Origin: Metallyticus violacea
Taxonomy: Eukaryota > Arthropoda > Insecta > Mantodea > Metallyticidae
Direction of reading: 5' to 3'
NCBI GenBank assembly: GCA_030762175.1
Contig: CM060843.1
Span: 26,644,001 to 26,708,000, forward strand
DNA: 64,000 bases
Part shown: in pieces, positions 58,371 to 64,000 of the stretch
Numbering within the stretch: position 1 is the stretch's first letter
How the letters are laid out: each line of letters starts with the position of its first letter
Translations under genes and position numbers: made by a program
Notes under the pieces: model-generated
Databases searched by the model: none
Told to the model about the DNA's origin: nothing
The model's input: only the letters and a program-made list of their open reading frames with translations

Positions 58371-58955
58371 CCGTTTCAATTTCTTCCCGAAGTGTTGCCA
58401 GTGTAGCTGGTTTTCTGCGGTATACAACATCTTTAAGAGATTCCCTTGGTAGAAGTCCAACGGAGTTAGATCCGCAGAACGCGGTGGAAACTCAATCGGA
58501 CCTCTTAGTCCTATACAGTGCCTTGGAAGATTATCATTAAGTGCGCACGTAAATCTCAGTAGCAATGTGGTGGTGCATCATCCTGTTAGAAGTAAAATTC
58601 CTCATTTCCATAGAGTGTATGAATGGCGGGTAAGACGGACTTGTTAATCGATTACTCATTTTCGATTTTCCATACCACTTCAAAATTGTTTTCTTCTGTT
58701 TAAACGTTAATTTAGCTCCATTTTGTTGTAGCAGCGCTAGCATAACGTAATGTGAGTCACATTTACAGAACATCATACGATAAGCTTGACTTCATTTGTT
58801 CATTGTTGATTTACCTGTCACGTAGCAAGGCTATTATAATGTATGTGAGTCACATCTATTTACAGAACATCATACTACACATTACTGTTCAACTTTGACA
58901 TGTATTAAATAGATATCTACTGTGAAAGTGTGTATACATATTTTTGGTGCCTCGG
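58371..58955 (-). mobile_element. DUF4817-type transposon relic
   Basis: Minus-strand copy with its 5' end at 58955, next to TA (58956-58957). N-terminal part AKLTFKQKKTILKWYGKSKM (about 58715), then a jump to the region of the second Asp (QDDAPPHCY, about 58580) and GPIEFPPRSADLTPLDFY with the third Asp (about 58490). It is cut short at about 58371, in the block equivalent to EEIET. The 5' leader is partly duplicated: a version of gtgagtcacat and acagaacatcatac occurs at 58749-58781 and again at 58846-58874. Frameshifts and stops throughout. Confidence 0.82.
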
Positions 58956-58957
58956 TA

Positions 58958-59425
58958 GTTTTCCCATCTGTCATCACACGATTTTCATAACTCCATGGTG
59001 TGTTGACGAGTAGCAGTAATTAGTAATGACTTTTATTACAGCAGGTTTATCAGTTTACAAATAATTATAACTGTTGCAAGGGTCTTAAAGACCGTTCACG
59101 CTAATACTGTCCGTTTAACAAACAAAAGATATTATATCCAAGAACTATAATATTTAATATGATTACCTTCATAGAATTAATAAATAACACCTATATACTT
59201 ACATCACCAATTTAATGTAAATAGTTTCATGTGCATATAAATGTAGAAACCTTACCCCTGAGCCCCCTTCTCATTACTCATCCCCCCTCCATTTCTTTCT
59301 GTTCTCTATAGCCCATTAGCCTGTTTTGTCGGGTCTTTGGCAGAAATATTCCGGATTTGAGTGAGCAACTCTCATTACCGACACTTCCATCTTGGAATTC
59401 AGAAATTGTGATGCTAAATACTCAT

Positions 59426-59426
<1 letters not shown>
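58958..59426. other. No gene recognised
   Basis: Ordinary A+T-rich DNA with a C/T-rich patch near 59260-59310. Confidence 0.5.
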
Positions 59427-59456
<30 letters not shown>

Positions 59457-60262
59457 ATCACGGTTTAAGCCTTTATTGGCTTGTTCCGGTCTCACAATTT
59501 AGAACTGCTCTGTCCATCTTCTTTTAGGTCGGCCAACATTTCTTTGGCCTTTTGGTGTATATCTTAAAACCAGTTTACTATAGCGGTTTTCCTCCATCCT
59601 CTCCACATGTTGTTTCCAGTTCTTTTGATTTTCTTTAATTCTTTCTATTAGATTAAAGATTCTTAGTTCTTCTCGTATATCTACACTTCTTCTCCTGTCT
59701 TTTAATGTATATCCTGCTACATGTCTTAAGAAGCGCATCTCTGCTGATTCTAGTCTTTTCTCTATTTGTTTGGTCATTGTCCAACATTCAGACCCATATG
59801 TTAAAACTGGAACAGCCATCACTTTATAAAATTTTATTTTTGTCTCTTTCCTCGTGGATTTTAAGTTTTGTTTGATGGTGCCGCATATTTGGTTAAATTT
59901 ATTTATTTTGTTTATTATATCATCATTTTTTGTGTATGAGACGCTGCAGCCTAGATAATTGAAACAGTTTATTTGTTCTAATATTGTCTCTTGTATTATT
60001 ATTTTTGCTCTTATTGTTTCTGGTCCTCTAAAAGTCATTACTTTGCTTTTATTTGGCGATATTTTTATTTTATATCTTTGGCTTATTTTATTTAGTTGAA
60101 ATAGAGCTTTTCGCATATTTAATTCTGAGCCACTTATTAAAACTAGATCGTCTGCAAATAACATTACATCTAAAATTGTATTGTTTATTTTAAAATGTAC
60201 ATTTAAATTATTCTGCCATTCTCTGACAATGTCATCTATATATAAATTAAATATTTTTTTTC
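59427..60262 (-). pseudogene. 5'-truncated RTE-like LINE, RT C-terminus
   Basis: Minus strand. Starts abruptly at about 60262 inside the reverse transcriptase (IFNLYIDDIVREWQNN), continues through MLFADDLVLI with the catalytic FADD (about 60150), KTKISPNKSKVM-type and FNYLGC blocks, then VLTYGSECWTMTK and the tail GQRNVGRPKRRW, and stops at 59499. The (CAT)n at 59427-59455 on the plus strand is its 3' tail. Unlike the other LINEs here it is open to its end (about 250 codons), so the insertion is relatively young. Upstream codons of the same open frame (to 60557) belong to flanking DNA. The RTE label is tentative. Confidence 0.85.
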
Positions 60263-60660
60263 TCAGCAATTGTAATAGTTTATTAATAGTAATAATGTTA
60301 ACATGCCTCATTATATATACATATACATTATAAAATAACATAAAGAAAACAATACTTTGGCAAAATTCATGACAAGAACAACTGATAAAAATTGAAGCAC
60401 AGCATATCAGCTTCCAGAAATAACTAACTGGCTTTTTATTGAACTCTACAGATGCATATAATCTTGCAAAACTCTTAAGTGTAGTCAAGAAGCAAGATAA
60501 GCTTAACATGGAATAGCTGGTACATATGAAAAACCAAAGTACTGTATTAAAATACATATCAACATTGCAAAAACTTCAAAGCTCAAAATTATGGCTGTCT
60601 CTTGTGTTCTGGCAATTGTAAATGCAAATTATGTCTTCGGTGACATTCATTCACTGAACA

Positions 60661-60666
60661 TTTATT
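60661..60666 (-). promoter_or_regulatory. Poly(A) signal for SCOC
   Basis: AATAAA on the minus strand about 160 bases after the SCOC stop. It is the first canonical signal downstream. If it is used, the RTE-like relic at 59427-60262 stays outside the transcript; if it is skipped, the relic would join the 3' UTR. Confidence 0.5.
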
Positions 60667-60824
60667 ATAAATAAATTATTTTGTTTCAAAACTATTGTAG
60701 GTAAATCTCTAGGTGCTAAAGAATTTTAAACACACTTTTCTGGATTTTATCCAACGATTAATGTAGCAGCTCCTGCAGGCCTACAGTATCAAAGAAAGCA
60801 AAGTGCATTACGTAAGAATAATAT

Positions 60825-61037
60825 TCACTTCTTCTTGGTTTTGGGAGAAGTTGACTGGAAAACACTAGAAGCAGACATTAAATTCTCTATGTATTGGCCC
60901 AATACTTGATTCTCTGAACGCAGCTTCAAGTTCTCCTCCTTGACACTGTCCACTCGTTGTGACAAATCATCCAGCGTGTTCTGGAGCTCCAACACTTGCG
61001 AGATTAAGCGAGCCTTCTCCTCTTGTTCGTTACTCAT
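60825..61037 (-). CDS. SCOC: Short coiled-coil protein SCOC homologue
   Basis: A 70-residue protein nearly all of which is a heptad coiled coil. It carries the highly conserved SCOC signature: [40 protein letters not shown] and LMSASSVFQ, followed by a Lys-rich end (TKKK). SCOC is a small Golgi-associated protein that binds the GTPase ARL1 and, in mammals, links to FEZ1 and autophagy control. The start ([10 protein letters not shown]) is preceded two codons upstream by an in-frame stop, so this Met begins the frame unless an exon joint lies in between. A splice-donor-like aaggtatgtc about 44-35 bases upstream suggests a 5' UTR intron may exist. There is no poly(A) tract or target duplication, so a processed pseudogene is unlikely. 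It is the only clear host gene in the window. Confidence 0.9.
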   Translation of the reverse strand: MSNEQEEKARLISQVLELQNTLDDLSQRVDSVKEENLKLRSENQVLGQYIENLMSASSVFQSTSPKTKKK

Positions 61038-61370
61038 TTCTTAAAATATATATTTTTCTGCATTCTGCCCGGACATACCTTCAGGCTTTCTGCCATGAAA
61101 TATAAATTTATTTCCTTTCCAATCGACTAATCTGAGCCATACGAGGCCACTTGTTTCTTCACTCCCACAGACATCTAAGTAACCCCCCCCCCCACCGAAC
61201 CTATTTGAGCCTGCTGTCTTTCTTTTGTATGGGGACATATCCCTGAACACGCTCTAACTGCTGTTTACTCTCCGTCACTATGACCGCTTTAAATCTTCAG
61301 ATGACAAATATTCATGAAGAAATGAATTGGTAAACATCTCACTAGTCAATGCACTGCACCCCTCTGTAAA
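61038..61370 (-). promoter_or_regulatory. Probable SCOC 5' UTR and promoter region
   Basis: Upstream of the SCOC start, with a C-run at 61187-61197 and no TATA box at a convincing place. The minus-strand frame 61250-61041 has no domain. Assignment is by position only. Confidence 0.3.
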
Positions 61371-61795
61371 GTGCGGGACAAGCCTTAATAGCCTCGTCCC
61401 ATCCCATCGAGTTCGTAGAGAAGTATTATCGCTTTTGTGTAAACAACGAAACACTAGTTCGAAATAGCTGGTAACTCTCAAGCATCGTACATCAAAGACT
61501 GAGCATAAACTGTGAATATTTTCTGTTTCTCATATTATTAAGAATGTTTGAGAGTGTCTTAATTAATAAATAAAGAATAAATGAATACATGGCTCACTCT
61601 CAATTTCACACCAAATCTTTGTCAGTACTAAACATGTACTGAAACAAATTGCAGAGACGTGACAAAGCTGTTTTCCTAAAGGAACCCTAATGCAATGCAC
61701 TCCTCACACGTAGCACATAAAATAACATAAATAAGCACCTAGGTGATGTAATTTCAACTATAGGAAAACAAAGGCCATCAAGGCTTGTCCCGCAC
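61371..61795. repeat. Inverted-repeat (MITE-like) element
   Basis: gtgcgggacaagcctt (61371-61386) recurs as a perfect reverse complement at 61780-61795, and the match continues inward for about 12 bases with transitions. The 425-base unit has no transposase. The right end read inward begins cacagtgcgggac. No target duplication was found. The minus-strand frame 61481-61278 crosses the left arm and is not a recognised protein. Confidence 0.6.
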
Positions 61796-62559
61796 TGTGC
61801 CAACACATCTGTTAGGAATCATTTTGTACTAGGTGCGTGACGTGTTGGTCAACAGGTGTCACGAATAGCTAGAAGAGCTTATTTCAAAAGCACCACGAAA
61901 ATGTCATGAAGGAATGCTGCGGCATAATTTCATTGAGGTTCCCATTCCTACCGGTTTTACTGAGGATATCAGACTATACTACAGTATGGCCTATAAAGTT
62001 TTATAAGTCAATATCTCATAAATGGCCAACTAAACCAAATGCTGACATTTCCTAAACGTATTGCAGAAAGAGGTCTTAATGGACAAACGGAGGTCCTTTA
62101 TGAGGCTCCCAGGGGGGGGGAGGTAACTAGACAATTTGGACCGTTTAAAATATTTTTAAAATATTTATTTTCTAAAGTCAAATATTGAGAAAGTATAGTG
62201 TGCATGAAATAGCTTTTAATACAAGTTGTATGTCCGAAAAGAAATAATTAGAAAGAAAAAATAATAAATACTAAACATCTGTTAACTGTCATTTCAAAGC
62301 CAGCTAAATCTTACAAAAGGTTTGACAATGCTGTTTAGTCCTCATAGATTCAGAAGCATGCAGCGGTTTGATGAAGGGCTTAAAATGCTGTTAATATTGA
62401 GTGAATGCATGGGAAATTATCGGGTTGTTTTTAAGTATTCAGTGAGCGATATGGAATTTAAATGTCACATATGAAATTCAAACGGCAGGAAACACGAATA
62501 CCTAAATACACAATGTGAATAATAGAAATTGACTGAAGACGAAGATAAACGTGAACGAT
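61796..62559. other. No gene recognised
   Basis: A+T-rich with a G-run at 62112-62120. Nothing assigned. Confidence 0.5.
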
Positions 62560-62850
62560 GAAAACGTTTGTTCCTGCAGCTGAGAATGGAAATCCACAGA
62601 TAAATGTACATGAATTGGCCAAATGCATTGGACATTGAACCATGTTTATCTTATCAGGAACTCACAGCAGATTACCAACTCCGCGAGTGTTTAGTCAATG
62701 CCTGCTACATGATGTCTGTTGCACATAGCGATTCGTTATTAACCAACGTGTTATTTTCTGATGAGTCAACTTTTTCTAGCACTGGGAAGGCTAACAAACA
62801 TAGCATGCTTAATTGAATGAGAACTATGTCATTCAGCTTTACTAGTCATT
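62560..62850 (+). pseudogene. DDE transposase relic, N-terminal/D1 part
   Basis: Starts MKTFVPAAENGNPQINVHEL (62560), a helix-turn-helix-type start. After a frameshift it continues as PCLSYQELTADYQLRECLVN and SLLTNVLFSDESTFSSTGKA, where the Asp of FSDEST matches the first catalytic residue of Tc1/mariner-like enzymes, ending at 62816. The rest of the enzyme is missing. The SINE1 stub at 62851 lies just downstream. Possibly related to the DUF4817-type group. Confidence 0.65.
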
Positions 62851-62903
62851 TTTTTAAATGGTTTTAACGCTCGTTTTTACTACTGAGGTACCACAGGCGG
62901 TAG
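62851..62903 (-). repeat. 53-bp SINE1 stub with 9-bp TSD
   Basis: Only the last 50 or so bases of SINE1 (ttttaacgctcgtttttact, then actgaggtaccacaggcgg on the plus strand), placed between two copies of ctagtcatt (62842-62850 and 62904-62912). This is a severely 5'-truncated but otherwise proper retrotransposition event. Confidence 0.9.
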
Positions 62904-62912
62904 CTAGTCATT

Positions 62913-63131
62913 AAAAGTTTTTTATGGCATTCTTGTAATTTTAACATAGAGTTTTTTTATTATTTTTTTTGAAGGCACAGTCGCAAGTAAGCTTGCTGTT
63001 TTTTTTTTATCAGGAAACAATTACCTACACTGTTGGAAAATATTCCTATAAATGTATGAAAAAAATATGGTGCCAGCCACACTTCCCAAGACGCACATGT
63101 GAATTATCAAATAACAAATGCCGCAATATAT
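62913..63131. other. No gene recognised
   Basis: Poly-T-rich flank with T-runs near 62954 and 63000. Nothing assigned. Confidence 0.5.
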
Positions 63132-63282
63132 TATGAAGCGGTTTGGTGTAGGCTCCGGCTAAGTGCCCTGATTGGGTACAATCTTGAAGCGGTTTGTTAT
63201 CGGGCCTCACTTTGTGATGCAAATTTTGAAGCGGTTTGTGGTCGGGCCTCGCGTTGGGATGCCAAATTTGAAGCGGTTTGGT
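63132..63282. repeat. 42-bp tandem repeat
   Basis: gaagcggtttg recurs at 63135, 63186, 63228 and 63270; the last two intervals are 42 bases and the first 51. Units share gggcctc plus a gatgcNaattt part. As 42 is a multiple of three, all three plus-strand frames give 14-residue peptide repeats, for example NLEAVCYRASLCDA and NFEAVCGRASRWDA. No start or domain context supports a gene. Confidence 0.8.
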
Positions 63283-64000
63283 AAAAGGATGAATGATCGC
63301 TTCGATGTTGTTACCCACGCTTCAACAACAATTTCTCAGGTTGAATTCTGCTGTTTTGTTGATTCGTACTTAACAGAACTGGGAGAGGAGTTCATTAGTA
63401 GAAATAAGCACGCGATGCGACATAGTACCTATTGGTACTTTATTATGTTCAAAATCTTTCGCGTCCTCTGGTGTTTTGCGTACGTTAGACTTAGCTTGGC
63501 CAATACAACTTAACTGCTGAGTTGAAACTTACACATGAGTGCCGCGGCGTGTGAAACTGAAAACTGCTTAACTGGTGTATCGGAACTACGTAACTGATAA
63601 CTGCTTCTCACCTGAGTATCAAATTTAAAATTGCCTAACTGATGTACCAGAACTGCATGCCTGCGTCCGAAGCAAAACGTGTTATCTGCGTCTGCGCTGA
63701 TTCTGTGAACTGCGTGCCTAAGCAACGTCGATCTTATAATGAGTACTATGAGCTGTTTACTGATCAATAAGTGTGCAAACTGCTTCTCGTCGCATTTAGC
63801 ACTAATAATTGCTTGTGAGAAATGATTGTCTCAGCGGAGCAAACGCTTTCTTATATATTAAATTCAAATAAAATAATCGTTAACTTAACGACACCAAAGG
63901 GGGCCACAAAGGCACTCGCAAGTTTCGCGGCTATTTTTTAAAGTTCAAGCATATATTTTCCATTGGCTGGCTTAAGTTCACCTGTCACACGTGCCATTGG
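63283..64000. other. No gene recognised; weak direct repeats
   Basis: 63530-63720 contains diverged repeats of the type actgcttaactggtgtatc and attgcctaactgatgtacca, about 65 bases apart. They are open on the minus strand (63767-63510) but match no known family. Confidence 0.4.

Noticed and set aside
60263..60557. N-terminal extension of the RTE-like open frame
   Set aside because: The sequence before about 60262 is unrelated to reverse transcriptase and is flanking DNA that happens to be open.
1..64000. A new defence, biosynthetic or regulatory gene system
   Set aside because: No cluster of intact unknown genes exists; nearly all coding signal belongs to decayed mobile elements.

Overview
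This window looks like A+T-rich, intron- or intergenic-type DNA from an insect. The evidence is a dense mixture of Tc1/mariner transposon relics, APE-type non-LTR retrotransposons, tRNA-derived SINEs, short microsatellites and long stretches with no coding signal. There are no operons, Shine-Dalgarno sites or tightly packed genes. A cockroach or other polyneopteran-like genome would fit the transposon mixture, but that is inference; no species marker is visible.

Only one convincing host gene is present: a SCOC-like short coiled-coil (Golgi/ARL1-binding) protein on the minus strand at 60825-61037. A second candidate is a terminal coding exon on the minus strand at 5802-5959 with a good 3' splice site and one hydrophobic segment; its family is not recognised.

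Layout. 0-0.8 kb: truncated mariner (family A). 2.9-3.6 kb: three SINE1 pieces in alternating orientation. 4.8-5.0 kb: SINE2. 5.8-6.0 kb: candidate exon. 7.0-7.6 kb: tandem duplication and an old SINE. 12.0-17.4 kb: a minus-strand Tc1/mariner-like transposon with a DUF4817-type N-terminus, split by a nearly full-length L1/Tx1-like LINE. 18.2-19.2 kb: SINE1 and SINE2. 20.0-21.3 and 23.9-25.1 kb: two mariner A copies. 25.4-26.1 kb: LINE C-terminal relic. 27.3-32.1 kb: degenerate R1/Jockey-like LINE on the minus strand, interrupted by a SINE1 with a 13-bp target duplication. 32.3-33.4 kb: internally deleted mariner B and a foldback MITE. 36.3-40.0 kb: SINE1, a 90-bp-class tandem array, mariner A and SINE1. 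40.7 kb: a perfect 17-bp hairpin. 42.4-44.7 kb: inverted repeat, tRNA-like fragment and a complete SINE2 with a 12-bp target duplication. 45.7-46.5 kb: transposase relic. 49.0-49.8 kb: internally deleted DUF4817-type transposon. 50.3-51.0 kb: SINE-like pieces. 56.4-57.0 kb: 37-bp minisatellite. 57.1-59.0 kb: SINE2, a possible LTR-element primer-binding site and another DUF4817-type relic. 59.4-61.0 kb: truncated RTE-like LINE lying just 3' of SCOC in the same orientation. 61.4-63.3 kb: inverted-repeat element, transposase relic, 53-bp SINE1 stub and a 42-bp tandem repeat.

The elements do not form a cooperating system. They record layered insertions: SINE1 into LINE2, the L1-like LINE into the DUF4817-type transposon, and a SINE1 stub just downstream of a transposase relic. 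SINEs have no enzyme of their own and would have needed a LINE partner; which LINE served them cannot be seen here. I found no convincing new biological system. The best leads are the two SINE families, the nested insertions, the foldback element, the 37-bp minisatellite and the candidate exon.
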